Source: JAFDWI01 sp963764215
GTDB lineage: Bacteria; Actinomycetota; Acidimicrobiia; Acidimicrobiales; Iamiaceae
DNA length: 64,000 bases
Reading direction: 5' to 3'
Assembly: GCA_963764215.1 (NCBI GenBank)
Contig: CAVXRS010000008.1
Span: forward strand, 124,001-188,000
Shown: in pieces, positions 8,270 through 16,904 of the stretch
Position numbering within the stretch: position 1 is the first letter of the stretch
How the letters are laid out: each line of letters opens with the position of its first letter
Program-made: the position numbers and the translations under genes
The notes under the pieces: model-generated
The model's database searches: none
What the model was told of the DNA's origin: nothing
The model's input: the letters and a program-made list of their open reading frames with translations, nothing else

Positions 8270-9832
8270 TCAGGGCACGGGGGCCCGTTGCGCCTCCGCG
8301 GCTGGTTCCGGGTTCCCATGCGGGTCGACATGCAGTGCCCGTGTCCACACGAGGGCCGCGTTGACGACCAGCACGGCTGCTCCCACGAGCATCGCCACGC
8401 CGAAGCCCTCGGCGAAGCTGAGCTGTGCGGCGTGATGCAGGATCTGCGCCCCGGCCGGATCGGTCGAGGCCAGACCCTGGGCGTTGTGCAGCGTCGCGTC
8501 GATCGTCGTGCCGGCTCGGGCGGCCATGGATCCGGCGTTGTGGGAAATGTGGGCGCGGTACACCGAGGACATGACACTGCCCAGGACCGCGATGCCCAGC
8601 GCCCCGCCGAGCTCGCGTGACAGGTCGTTGACCGCCGAACCCACCCCGGACTTCGCCCGGGGCACCGAGGCCATGATCAACGTCGTGGACGGCGCCGTCG
8701 ACTGGCCGTTGCCGAACCCCATCAGGCAGAAGCCCACGAACAGGACCGCGAACGTCGTCGTCGGCGTCACGCCGGACATCACCGCGAGCCCACCGGCGGA
8801 CAACAACAGGCCGGTGGCGACGACCCGCCGGTGACCGAAACGACGCACGAACGTGGCGCTCATCGGCGCGCCCAACATACCGAGGATGCCGATCGGGAGG
8901 CCGGCGAGACCGGCCTGGAGTGCCGAGTAGCCATGGGAGATCTGCAGGTACTGGGCCACCGCGAAGTACAGGCCGTACATCGCGAAGAACTGGAGCGAGA
9001 TCGTCGAGGAGCCCACCGAGAACGCCCGCACCTTGAACAGGCGCACATCCAGCATCGGACGCGGGATGCGGCGTTCCCAGGCGATGAACCCGACCAGGAT
9101 GACCAGCCCGACCAGGATCGTCAAGATCGTGACCGATGACCCCCACCCGTTCACCGGCGCTTCGATGATCCCGTAGAGCAGGCCTCCCAGCGCCCCGATC
9201 GCCAGGAGTACGCCGACAGGATCGAGCACCGATTCGTCCGGGTCCGACGAGTTGGGGAGCAGGAACGACCCGGAGACCAGAGCGACGACCACGATCACGA
9301 CGTTGATGAGGAACACCGATCCCCAGTTGAAATGCTCGAGCAGCATGCCCGAGACGACCGGACCCAATGCCCCGCCGAGGCCCGCGCAACCGGCCCAGAT
9401 GGCGATCGCCCGCTGTCGTTCCCGCGGATCGCGGAACACGTTGGTGAGGATCGACAGGGTGCCGGGCATGATGAAGGCCGCGCCCAGCCCGGTGAGCGCG
9501 CGCATGCTGATCAGGTGCCAGCTGGTGGTGCCGAAACCCGCGGCGAGCGACGCCAGTCCGAAGATGACGAGCCCCACCTGCAACGACGTCTTGCGTCCGA
9601 AGCGGTCGGCGAGCGCCCCGGCGGGCAGCAGCAGCACCGCGAAGGTCAGGCTGTAGGCGTCGTTCATCCATTGCAGCTGGCTGAGCGACGACCCCAGCGA
9701 CGACTGGATCGAGGGGAGCGCCACGTTCAGTGACGAGTTCGACGCGACGATCAACAGGAGGGACAGGCACAGCACCGCCAGAATCCACCAACGGCGCTCT
9801 TGGATCCGGTCTTCGGTGAGCGGAGCGGACAT
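8270..9832 (-). CDS. MFS transporter, DHA2 (14-helix drug:proton antiporter) family
   Basis: 520 residues with about 14 hydrophobic segments, the DHA2 layout (EmrB/QacA type). Helix 1 carries SNSSLNVALPSIQ, followed by LQWMNDAYSLTFA and LADRFGRKTS, the motif A of major facilitators between helices 2 and 3. Motif C (GPVVSGMLLEHFNW) follows helix 5. The family exports drugs, dyes or metabolites in exchange for protons; the substrate cannot be predicted. No TetR-type regulator is beside it. It converges with bioY, the gap being 52 bases. The start ATG 9832 has TAGCGT nine bases upstream and no ribosome site. Confidence 0.85.
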   Translation of the reverse strand: MSAPLTEDRIQERRWWILAVLCLSLLLIVASNSSLNVALPSIQSSLGSSLSQLQWMNDAYSLTFAVLLLPAGALADRFGRKTSLQVGLVIFGLASLAAGFGTTSWHLISMRALTGLGAAFIMPGTLSILTNVFRDPRERQRAIAIWAGCAGLGGALGPVVSGMLLEHFNWGSVFLINVVIVVVALVSGSFLLPNSSDPDESVLDPVGVLLAIGALGGLLYGIIEAPVNGWGSSVTILTILVGLVILVGFIAWERRIPRPMLDVRLFKVRAFSVGSSTISLQFFAMYGLYFAVAQYLQISHGYSALQAGLAGLPIGILGMLGAPMSATFVRRFGHRRVVATGLLLSAGGLAVMSGVTPTTTFAVLFVGFCLMGFGNGQSTAPSTTLIMASVPRAKSGVGSAVNDLSRELGGALGIAVLGSVMSSVYRAHISHNAGSMAARAGTTIDATLHNAQGLASTDPAGAQILHHAAQLSFAEGFGVAMLVGAAVLVVNAALVWTRALHVDPHGNPEPAAEAQRAPVP

Positions 9833-9841
9833 GACGGGCTG

Positions 9842-9847
9842 ACGCTA
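9842..9847 (-). promoter_or_regulatory. -10 hexamer, MFS gene
   Basis: TAGCGT on the minus strand, nine bases before ATG 9832. The surrounding stretch is nearly repeated before the acyltransferase start at 11267 (common core CGATAGCGTC). Confidence 0.5.
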
Positions 9848-9926
9848 TCGGTCGGTGTTCCCGTTGCACAGATCGGCCCGAGCCGAGATTCCCCGGGTCG
9901 ATCGTCGGGTCCGATCGCCGCCCGAC

Positions 9927-11267
9927 TCAGCTCGAATCCGGGGCCAGACCCTGGTCCCCGGTGAGGTCCCGGTCGTCCGGTCGGTCGTCGGGGCGCAGCG
10001 CCCGCCGCCCACCCACGAGTCCCTTGAAGCGCAGGAGCGGCTTCTCGATCAGGTACCAGCTCGCGGCCGCGACCGACAGTCCCAGCACGAATGCTCCGAG
10101 GATGAGGCCCCAGACATTGGCATCGGCCAACCGCCAACCCCGGATGCCGGTCCATACCGGTGGGCCTCCGGTGGGGCTGGGAACCGTCACCAGCCGTTCC
10201 ATCAGGTTCAGATGCCACAGGTAGAACCCGTACGACACCACGCCGATCCACCAGATCGGCTTCCAGTTGACGAATCGACGGATGAGCCCGCGTCGTTGGT
10301 CACCGAAGACCAACGGGACGATCATGAAGAGCCCGAGCAGTCCGTACAGAACCGAGCGCCCCTGCCAGTAGCCGCTCTTGTAGTCGGACGAGTTGTCACC
10401 GAGCACGTAGGTGATCGTCAGGTAGACGCCGAAGGCCGCGACCCACCACAGGGTGGGCCATCTGGTCACCGACGCGATCCGGTCCAGGAACCCGCGGCGG
10501 GTCGCGACCACGTGGATCGCGGCGACGGCCATGCCGATCGCGAAGAAGTCGATCTGGTTGGGCAACCAGGTGAACGCCACGGCGCGCCAGGTGACCCCGT
10601 TGGGAAGCAGGCCGGGAATGACCGGCACCGCCAGGGCGGTGAGGTGGCTGAACCACCATCGTGAGAGATAGCCGAACACGAAGAGCACGACGATGCCACC
10701 GAACTCGAGGCGGAACGGCGTCGGCCGTCCACGGGACAGCGCCCGGATCCCCATGGCCCAGAAGGGCAGCAGCAGATAGAAGCTGACTTCCGTCGCGATC
10801 GACCACGACTGGGCGATGCCCCCCTGTCCCAGGGCGGGATCGTAGATCTGGAGCAGCAGGTAGTACTTCCACCAGTGCGGGCCCAGGTCGAAGCCGATGA
10901 CGAACCCGAACGGCTGAAACGTGTGCAGGCCCCACAGGACGGTGAGCGCGACCCAGTAGCACGGGAAGATCCGCAGGATGCGTCGCCACCAGAAGGCCAG
11001 GGCCGGCAGTTGCGCCTTGCGTTCGGCGTGGGCCACCACGAACGGGCGGTAGAGCAGAAAGCCCGAGAGCGTGAAGAAGATCGCCACACCGGCGTCGCCG
11101 AATCGACCCGGTCGGGCCAGCCAACCGCTTCTCGCGTCACCGGCCAGGAACGTCGCGTGGGTCAGCACCACCAGTGACGCGGCGACCGCCCGCATCCCCT
11201 CCAGGCCGGGGAAGTGGGGTCGCGCCACCGTATCGGTCGTACCAGGGCTCACGGATGTACCGGGCAT
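9927..11267 (-). CDS. Acyltransferase 3 family membrane protein (OafA/YrhL-like)
   Basis: 446 residues with about ten membrane helices. N-terminal signatures of the acyltransferase 3 family are visible: FPGLEGMRAVAA, LVVLTHA (catalytic-type histidine) and FFTLSGFLLYRP, followed by RRILRIFPCYW and the SWSIATEVSFYLLLP block. These integral membrane enzymes O-acylate surface polysaccharides, lipids or antibiotics; the target is unknown. The C-terminal 40 residues are hydrophilic and rich in D and R, probably cytoplasmic. It stands alone between the MFS gene and the divergent dcd, 94 bases from the former. Confidence 0.85.
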   Translation of the reverse strand: MPGTSVSPGTTDTVARPHFPGLEGMRAVAASLVVLTHATFLAGDARSGWLARPGRFGDAGVAIFFTLSGFLLYRPFVVAHAERKAQLPALAFWWRRILRIFPCYWVALTVLWGLHTFQPFGFVIGFDLGPHWWKYYLLLQIYDPALGQGGIAQSWSIATEVSFYLLLPFWAMGIRALSRGRPTPFRLEFGGIVVLFVFGYLSRWWFSHLTALAVPVIPGLLPNGVTWRAVAFTWLPNQIDFFAIGMAVAAIHVVATRRGFLDRIASVTRWPTLWWVAAFGVYLTITYVLGDNSSDYKSGYWQGRSVLYGLLGLFMIVPLVFGDQRRGLIRRFVNWKPIWWIGVVSYGFYLWHLNLMERLVTVPSPTGGPPVWTGIRGWRLADANVWGLILGAFVLGLSVAAASWYLIEKPLLRFKGLVGGRRALRPDDRPDDRDLTGDQGLAPDSS

Positions 11268-11276
11268 GACGAGCCG

Positions 11277-11282
11277 ACGCTA
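11277..11282 (-). promoter_or_regulatory. -10 hexamer, acyltransferase gene
   Basis: TAGCGT on the minus strand, nine bases before ATG 11267, in a leader very similar to that of the MFS gene. Confidence 0.5.
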
Positions 11283-11342
11283 TCGGGCGGGGTTCCCAAG
11301 TCAAGGATCCCTGCAGGATCCATCCGGCGGTCCCGTTTCATC

Positions 11343-11348
11343 TAACGT
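11343..11348 (+). promoter_or_regulatory. -10 hexamer, dcd
   Basis: TAACGT nine bases before ATG 11358; no Shine-Dalgarno lies between. Confidence 0.5.
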
Positions 11349-11357
11349 GCACCGGCG

Positions 11358-11924
11358 ATGATTCTCTCCGACCGATCCATCAGAGAAGCGCTCGCCGACG
11401 GGCGCATCGTCATCGACCCGGTCGATGATGCGATGATCCAACCCTCGTCGGTGGATGTCACCATCGACCGGTACTTCCGCGTGTTCCGGAACCACACCAT
11501 GCCGGTCATCGACGTGAAGCAGAACCTCGAGGATCTCACCGAGCTCGTCGAGATCCCGCCGGACAATGCGTTCATCCTGCACCCCGGGGAGTTCGTGCTG
11601 GGGGCCACGGCCGAGCGGGTCGCGCTGGGACCGGACCTGGTCGCCCGTCTGGAGGGCAAGTCCAGCCTCGGCCGCCTGGGGTTGTTGATCCATTCGACCG
11701 CCGGGTTCGTCGATGCCGGCTGGGACGGCTACCTGACCCTCGAGCTGTCGAACGTGGCCACGCTGCCCATCACCCTGTATCCGGGCATGAAGATCGGCCA
11801 GATCTCGTTCCTGCAGATGTCCACGCCCGCCGAGCACCCCTACGGATCGGCCGAGGTCGGGTCCAAGTACCAGGGCCAACGGGGTCCGACCCCGAGTCGC
11901 TACTGGGAGAACTTCACCGACTGA
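11358..11924 (+). CDS. dcd: dCTP deaminase, dUMP-forming type
   Basis: 188 residues, the normal length. The trimeric dUTPase-like core is evident: HPGEFVLGATAE, RLEGKSSLGRLGL (nucleotide-binding motif, residues about 95-110), TAGFVDAGWDGYLTLELSN with the catalytic glutamate, and the C-terminal lid SKYQGQRGPTPSRYW. The sequence closely follows the mycobacterial enzyme as I recall it, which both deaminates dCTP and hydrolyses the product to dUMP, supplying thymidylate synthesis. That bifunctionality is inferred from similarity. It is a single gene, divergent from the acyltransferase and convergent with the sigma-like gene. Confidence 0.92.
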   Translation: MILSDRSIREALADGRIVIDPVDDAMIQPSSVDVTIDRYFRVFRNHTMPVIDVKQNLEDLTELVEIPPDNAFILHPGEFVLGATAERVALGPDLVARLEGKSSLGRLGLLIHSTAGFVDAGWDGYLTLELSNVATLPITLYPGMKIGQISFLQMSTPAEHPYGSAEVGSKYQGQRGPTPSRYWENFTD

Positions 11925-11947
11925 CCCGGTCGGGGGTGCGCCACCGG

Positions 11948-13277
11948 TCACGCACGGCGCACCACCCCGCTAGGGCTCGACGGTCGTCGTCGCACTCGTC
12001 GTGGCGTCGTCGGTGGCGTCGTCGCACTCGTCGGTGGCGGCGTGGTCGCGGGCGCGTGCGTCGTCGGTGGCGACGTCGCCGGCGTCGTGGTCGCGGGTGG
12101 GGTCCAGTGGGAACTCGAACCACCCGAGGAATGGGTTCTCGTCGCGACGGGCGGGGTCGTGGTGGTCGTCGTGGTCGTCGTCGAGGTGGTGGTCGACGTG
12201 GACGTCGAGGTGGTGGTCGACGTGGACGTCGTCGTCGACGGAGTCGCACGTGTGGTGACGGTCTCGGCGGTCCCCGCGCGCACCGGCGGCGTGGACGAAT
12301 CGCCGGCGAGCTTCCACACCACCAGCGCGGCGACGACCGCGAAGGCGGCAAGCGCAACTCCCACGACGACTCCCGCTCTGCGGCGTCGAGGTTCGTCGTC
12401 GGTGGGGAGGAGCTCGGGTGTGCCGTCTGCGGGAAGTCCCGCCGCGAGCAGCGGGGTCGTGGAGACCACGACGGGCGCCGACTCGGTGGCCCCACCGTCG
12501 ATGGCGGTCGGGGCCGGCGTCGTCGCCGGGTGCGCGCAAGCCGAGCCGGGCCGACACTCCGGCAGCCGCGGCCAGGAGCTGCGCGGGCAGGGCGGCGAGC
12601 TCGCGTTCGAGGATCGGACAGTTCGGGCAGCGGGCCAGGTGATCGGCTCGTGCGGGGAGGCCGAGATCGGCTTGCTCACCCTCGGCGGCGGCGACGAGAT
12701 CGGCGGACATCTCGACGCAGGCCGGAGGCCATCCGGCGGCGCCGGCACGCCGGCGCGCATAGGACTCGCGCAGCCGTCGGCGGGCCCGGTGGGTGAGCGT
12801 CGCGGCCAGATCGGCGCCTCGGATCGACAGGCGTTCGGCGAGCTGAGGCGGAAGCGCACCGTCGACCGAGTTGAACCACAACAGGACCTGGTCCCGCTCG
12901 TCCAGTGCTCCGAATGCGCCGACGAGCGCGGCTCGTTCCGGTCCTGGTTCGGCGTCGTCGTCCACCAGGTCGGCCAGCCCCCACGGTCCGGGTCCCGTGG
13001 ATCCCTGCGGGGCCTTCTCGGCGCGGATCAGCGCGAACAGATCCAGGATCACCTCCCCGTCGCTCGTCGGGGTCGGCAGATCGGCGAGCCGTGCGATCGT
13101 CGCGTCGATGGCCGCGTCGCGGTCGCGGTCGCGCCGGTGGTAGCCCGCCGCAACGGTCTGGAGGGCATGCAGGTGTCGCCGACGCAGTTCGGCGGCCGCG
13201 TCACCCGACCCGTCCCGGATCAGCGAGACCAACTCGCGGTCGCCGAGGACTGCGGGATCATCCGGTGATTCGGCCAT
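11948..13277 (-). CDS. ECF-like sigma factor with zinc finger, one TM helix and Thr-rich tail (frame shift)
   Basis: The first part (start ATG 13277) resembles a sigma-70 family protein: a region-2-like stretch (RELVSLIRDGSG, residues about 12-50) and a region-4-like helix-turn-helix (LDERDQVLLWFNS to RARRRLRES, about 120-170). Next comes an anti-sigma-type zinc motif, HLARCPNC. Near 12530 the frame must shift by one extra base; the other frame then encodes a single membrane helix (GVALAAFAVVAALVVW) and a long Thr/Ser/Pro tail, ending at 11948. In the unshifted frame the same DNA gives an implausible D/H-rich sequence. Removing one base gives about 442 residues. If intact, it is a membrane-tethered sigma factor carrying its own anti-sigma-like segment, with the Thr-rich tail outside the cell. 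It starts 12 bases after the stop of the EtfD-like gene. Confidence 0.6.
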
Positions 13278-13288
13278 TGGGGTCCCGT

Positions 13289-15512
13289 TCAGGTGGTCGA
13301 CTGAGGCGAACTCTGTTCTAGTACGGCCGGGTCGATCAGACGTTCACCATTGGAGATCGCGTCCCACACGGTGATCGCGATGTCGGCCACGGCGACGTCG
13401 TCCCCGGCGCCGGCACCCTTCACGCCGTCGTCCAACATGATGTAACAGAACGGGCAGGCCGTGGCGACGCGGTCGGCACCGGTTCCGATCAACTCCGCCG
13501 CCCGGTCGTCGTTGATCTTGGTGCCGATGTTCTCCTCCATCCACATGCGGGCACCGCCGGCGCCACAGCAGCGTCCGGTGGTGCCGTTCCGTGGCGCCTC
13601 GACGATCTCGATGTCACCGAGCTTGCCGAGCACGTTGCGCGGGGCGCCGTAGATGTTGTTGTGCCGTCCCAGATAGCACGAGTCGTGGTAGACGACCCGT
13701 TCGGCGAGCGTGGCGTTCGACAGGTCGAGGCGGCCGTCCTCGACGAGCTGCTCGAGGAGTTGGGAATGGTGGATCACCTCGTAGTTCCCGCCGAACTGGG
13801 GGTATTCGTTGCGCAGGGTGTTGAAGCAGTGCGGACACTGGGTGATGATCTTGCGCACGCCCATGCCGTCGAGCGTGGAGATGTTCTCCATGGCGAGCAT
13901 CTGGAAGATGTACTCGTTGCCCGATCGGCGGGCGGGATCGCCGGTGCAGTTCTCGCCGGGCCCGAGGATCGCGAAGTCGATCCCGGCTCGCTGCAGGAGC
14001 TTGGCCATCGACTGGGACACCTTCTTGTTCTTGTCGTCGAAGGAACCCGCACACCCCACCCAGTAGAGGTAGTCGTGGTCGAAGTCGCCCGCGGGCTCGA
14101 CCACCTCGACGCCGTCGAGCTGCGCGGCCCAGTCGGCGCGTTCGGTCTGGCTCATGCCCCACGGGTTGGCGTTGTTCTCCATCGAGCGGTACGCGTTGCC
14201 CAGCTCGGAGGGGAAGTTCGACTCCATCAGCGACAGATACCGGCGCATGTCGAGGATCTTGTCGAGAATCTCGATGTTCACCGGACAGATCTCGTCGCAG
14301 GCCCGACACGACGTGCACGCCCAGAGCTCCTCGGGCGTGATGCGCTCGAAGAGCGAATCGGCCGAGACGGTCACCTCGGGCGACGGTGCCGATGGGCGGG
14401 GACACCCCCGGTTCGCCCGTGGCGGCCATGACCTCACCGGTCTTGAGCACGATCTCCCGCGGGTCGAGCGGTTTGCCGGTCCCGTGGGCCGGGCAGACCG
14501 ACGTGCAGCGACCGCACATCGTGCAGGCGTCGGTGTCCAGGAGCTGCTTCCAGGTGAAGTCCTCGACCGTGGCGGCGCCGAAGGACTCCAGTTCGGTCTC
14601 CATGAGGTTGGGGAGGGGTCGCATCGCACCCCGGGGGCGTTCCCGGTCCCGCAGGTAGATGTTGAGCGGGGAGGTGAACATGTGACGCAGCATCGTCGTC
14701 GGGATCAGCACCAGGAACACGATGAACGCGGCCACGTGGACGATCCACGACGCCTGGTGCCAGCCGTTCACGTTCTGCACGTGGTCGACGAGGCCCGAGA
14801 GCGGGAAGCCGACGATCGACCACTTCTCGAAGTTCGGACGGCCCGCCGCGGCGATGCGGAACATCTCGGTGGTGAAACCGGTGACGCCGATCACCAGCAT
14901 CGTGGAAAGGATCACCGCGTGTTCGGGCTTGGTCTTGATGCGGATCCGGTAGGGGCGCTGTACCCAGCGCCGCATGATCGCCCAGACCACCCCGATCAGG
15001 AACGTCGCCCCCGCCACGTCACCGACCAACGAAAATCCCTCGTACACCCCACCTTGGAGGAACTTGAGCCCGTTGGGGAGCTGATGGTCGATCTCCAGGG
15101 TGGTGGTGACCCCGAGGAGGATGAGGAAGCTGAAGTAGATGAACGAGTGCATGATGCCGGCGGCCGGATCCCGCAGGAGCGTCTGCATGTAGACACCGCC
15201 ACGGAAGTCCGCCAACCGGCGGGTGAAGTTGCGAGGATTCGTGGCCCGGTTGTCGGGCCCGCCGCGCTCCCAGTTCTTCACCCGTTGGGCGAACAGGATC
15301 GCCCCGTAGAGCAGGATCAGCGGCATCACCACGTAGAAGGCGAGCACGATCGGTCCCGGGATCCCCCCGAACACCTTCCGTCCGACGGTGCCGTGGGCGT
15401 CCCAATGGGTGATGAGGGGAAGGATCCCCGACAGGGCGGCGATCAGCGCGACGACGACGCCGAGACCGACGACGGCGTGGTGCGGGCGAATTCTCCGGGA
15501 GGTGGCAGCCAT
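13289..15512 (-). CDS. EtfD-like membrane iron-sulfur oxidoreductase (frame shift)
   Basis: About 740 residues once one extra base is removed from a CCC run near 14383. The N-terminus has about six membrane helices of the NarI/HdrE-like type (ILPLITHWD, SFIYFSFLILLGV, WIVHVAAFIVFLVLIP). Two 4Fe-4S motifs follow (CTMCGRCTSVCP and CTSCRACDEICP), then two CCG domains (YWVGCAGSFDD, CPHCFNTL, HDSCYLGRHN, RCCGAGG, ACPFCYIML). This matches the family of mycobacterial Rv0338c/EtfD, which passes electrons from electron-transfer flavoprotein to quinone during fatty acid oxidation; the link is by similarity and no etfAB is in the window. The shift lies between the two ferredoxin motifs; GCCCGAGG read as GCCGAGG restores TVAEVTVSADSLF. 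TAGCGT lies ten bases before the start. Confidence 0.82.
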
Positions 15513-15522
15513 AGCGAAAATG

Positions 15523-15528
15523 ACGCTA
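15523..15528 (-). promoter_or_regulatory. -10 hexamer, EtfD-like gene
   Basis: TAGCGT on the minus strand, ten bases before ATG 15512, with no ribosome site between. Confidence 0.45.
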
Positions 15529-15579
15529 CCAAGGGGGCGTCACCGCGGGGCAACCATCGCCCACACGGCGGCGCGGCCG

Positions 15580-16002
15580 TCAGCCGTAGGTCTTGGAGTC
15601 CAGGTCGCGGACGCGTGAGGCGAGGGCGGCGAGCAGCTTGCGGGACAGACCGGGCGATTCGTCCAGCACGGCGTTGAAGCCGCGGGCGGACAACACGAAC
15701 ACGGTCAGGTCGCTCGTCGCGACGACCGCGGCGGTCCGGGGGCCCCGATCCAGCAGGGACAGTTCCCCGAAGGGATCACCGGCGCCCAACGAGGCGATCT
15801 TGCGGCCGTTCCGACGCACGGCGGCGGTGCCCGAAAGGATGACGAACGCTTCGCGGCCCATCTCGCCCTGGTCGACGAGCACCTTGCCTTCGCCCACCTG
15901 GACTTCGTCGCCGGCGCGGGCGATGCGCTGGAGCTCCCGTTTCGAGCAGGTCGAGAACAACGGCAGTGCGGCCAGGTGCTCCACATAGTGGTTGGTAGCC
16001 AT
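15580..16002 (-). CDS. Cyclic nucleotide-binding domain protein
   Basis: 140 residues that are essentially one cNMP-binding domain: LAALPLFSTCSKRELQRIA at the start, VLVDQGEMGREAFVILSG, and the phosphate-binding cassette DPFGELSLLDRGPRTAAVV near residue 85, with the canonical E and R that contact cAMP or cGMP. No DNA-binding helix-turn-helix or catalytic domain follows, so it is a stand-alone sensor whose partner is unknown. Two starts are possible, ATG 16011 and ATG 16002. I prefer 16002 because TACCAT lies seven bases before it, the pattern of leaderless genes here. It sits between the EtfD-like gene and phosphoglycerate mutase, all on the minus strand. Confidence 0.8.
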   Translation of the reverse strand: MATNHYVEHLAALPLFSTCSKRELQRIARAGDEVQVGEGKVLVDQGEMGREAFVILSGTAAVRRNGRKIASLGAGDPFGELSLLDRGPRTAAVVATSDLTVFVLSARGFNAVLDESPGLSRKLLAALASRVRDLDSKTYG

Positions 16003-16009
16003 GGCCGAC

Positions 16010-16015
16010 ATGGTA
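16010..16015 (-). promoter_or_regulatory. -10 hexamer, cNMP-binding gene
   Basis: TACCAT on the minus strand, seven bases before ATG 16002. It overlaps the alternative ATG 16011, arguing against that start. Confidence 0.4.
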
Positions 16016-16064
16016 GTGCCGATCGGTGAGGCGTGGTGGCGCCGTGCGCCCGGGCGTGGTCGAG

Positions 16065-16829
16065 TCAAGCCCGGGAAGCCTGGTCGGCCACCGAACGGGC
16101 CGCGGCGGCCACCTCGTCGGCGTCCCCGAGCGCCCGGTCGAGCACGGGCCGGGTTTCGAGTGGCCGGAAGTCGTCGCCCAGTTCGTAGACCAGCGGGACG
16201 CCGGTCGGGATCTCGACGCCGGTGATGCCGTCGTCGGAGATGTCGTCGAGGTGTTTCACGAGCGCCCGGATGCTGTTGCCGTGCGCGGCCACGAGCACGC
16301 ACCCGAAGTGGCGCAGATCGTCGACGATCGCGTCGTGGTACCAGGGCAGCATGCGTGCCACGACGTCGGCCAGGCATTCGGTGCGCGGGACCACCTCGGG
16401 GGCCAGGGCCGCATACCGCGGGTCGTCGTTCGGGTTCGAGGCGTTGTCGTCGGCGATCGCCGGCGGTGGCACGTCGTAGCTGCGTCGCCAGACCTTGACC
16501 TGATCGGCGCCGAAGCGTTCGGCGGTCTCGGCCTTGTTGGCGCCGGTGAGGTCCCCGTAGTGGCGTTCGTTCAAGCGCCAATGGCGCCGCACCGGGATCC
16601 ACGATCGGCCGGCCGTGTCCAGCGCCAGCTCCGCGGTGCGGATCGCGCGGGTCAGCACCGAGGTGTGGACGATCCCGGGTTCGAGACCGGCATCGGCGAG
16701 CAGGGCGCCGGCCGTGGCGGCCTCGCGGCGACCCTGATCGGAAAGATCGGTGTCGAACCAGCCGGTGAACCGGTTCTCGGCGTTCCAGAGGCTCTGGCCG
16801 TGGCGGAGCAGGATCAGCGTGCTGGTCAT
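16065..16829 (-). CDS. gpmA: 2,3-bisphosphoglycerate-dependent phosphoglycerate mutase
   Basis: 254 residues, normal length for the dimeric cofactor-dependent enzyme. LILLRHGQSLWN holds the catalytic histidine (phosphohistidine) near residue 10; FTGWFDTDLSDQG, TSVLTRAIRT, RLNERHYGDLTG (second active-site region) and VAAHGNSIRALVKHLD (second histidine) are all present. It interconverts 3- and 2-phosphoglycerate in glycolysis and gluconeogenesis. TAACGT lies nine bases before ATG 16829, with no Shine-Dalgarno. The gene is monocistronic or the first of a unit with the cNMP-binding gene. Confidence 0.93.
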   Translation of the reverse strand: MTSTLILLRHGQSLWNAENRFTGWFDTDLSDQGRREAATAGALLADAGLEPGIVHTSVLTRAIRTAELALDTAGRSWIPVRRHWRLNERHYGDLTGANKAETAERFGADQVKVWRRSYDVPPPAIADDNASNPNDDPRYAALAPEVVPRTECLADVVARMLPWYHDAIVDDLRHFGCVLVAAHGNSIRALVKHLDDISDDGITGVEIPTGVPLVYELGDDFRPLETRPVLDRALGDADEVAAAARSVADQASRA

Positions 16830-16838
16830 GGTGAGGCG

Positions 16839-16844
16839 ACGTTA
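16839..16844 (-). promoter_or_regulatory. -10 hexamer, gpmA
   Basis: TAACGT on the minus strand, nine bases before ATG 16829. Confidence 0.5.
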
Positions 16845-16904
16845 GTGCGGCGAGAAGTCGAGATCGCCAAGCGCGGGGTGGGCGCGAATCAGTTGCCGGA
16901 CGCG

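Noticed and set aside
8220..8271. A terminator between bioY and the MFS gene (GAACCGG...CCGGTTC).
   Set aside because: Seven-base arms with a 38-base loop overlapping the MFS stop are too weak.
11970..12500. An Asp/His-rich coding sequence (DHHDDDHDD pattern) in the frame continuing from the sigma-like start.
   Set aside because: The neighbouring frame gives a membrane helix and a normal Thr-rich linker; the D/H pattern is a shadow of Thr/Ser codons.
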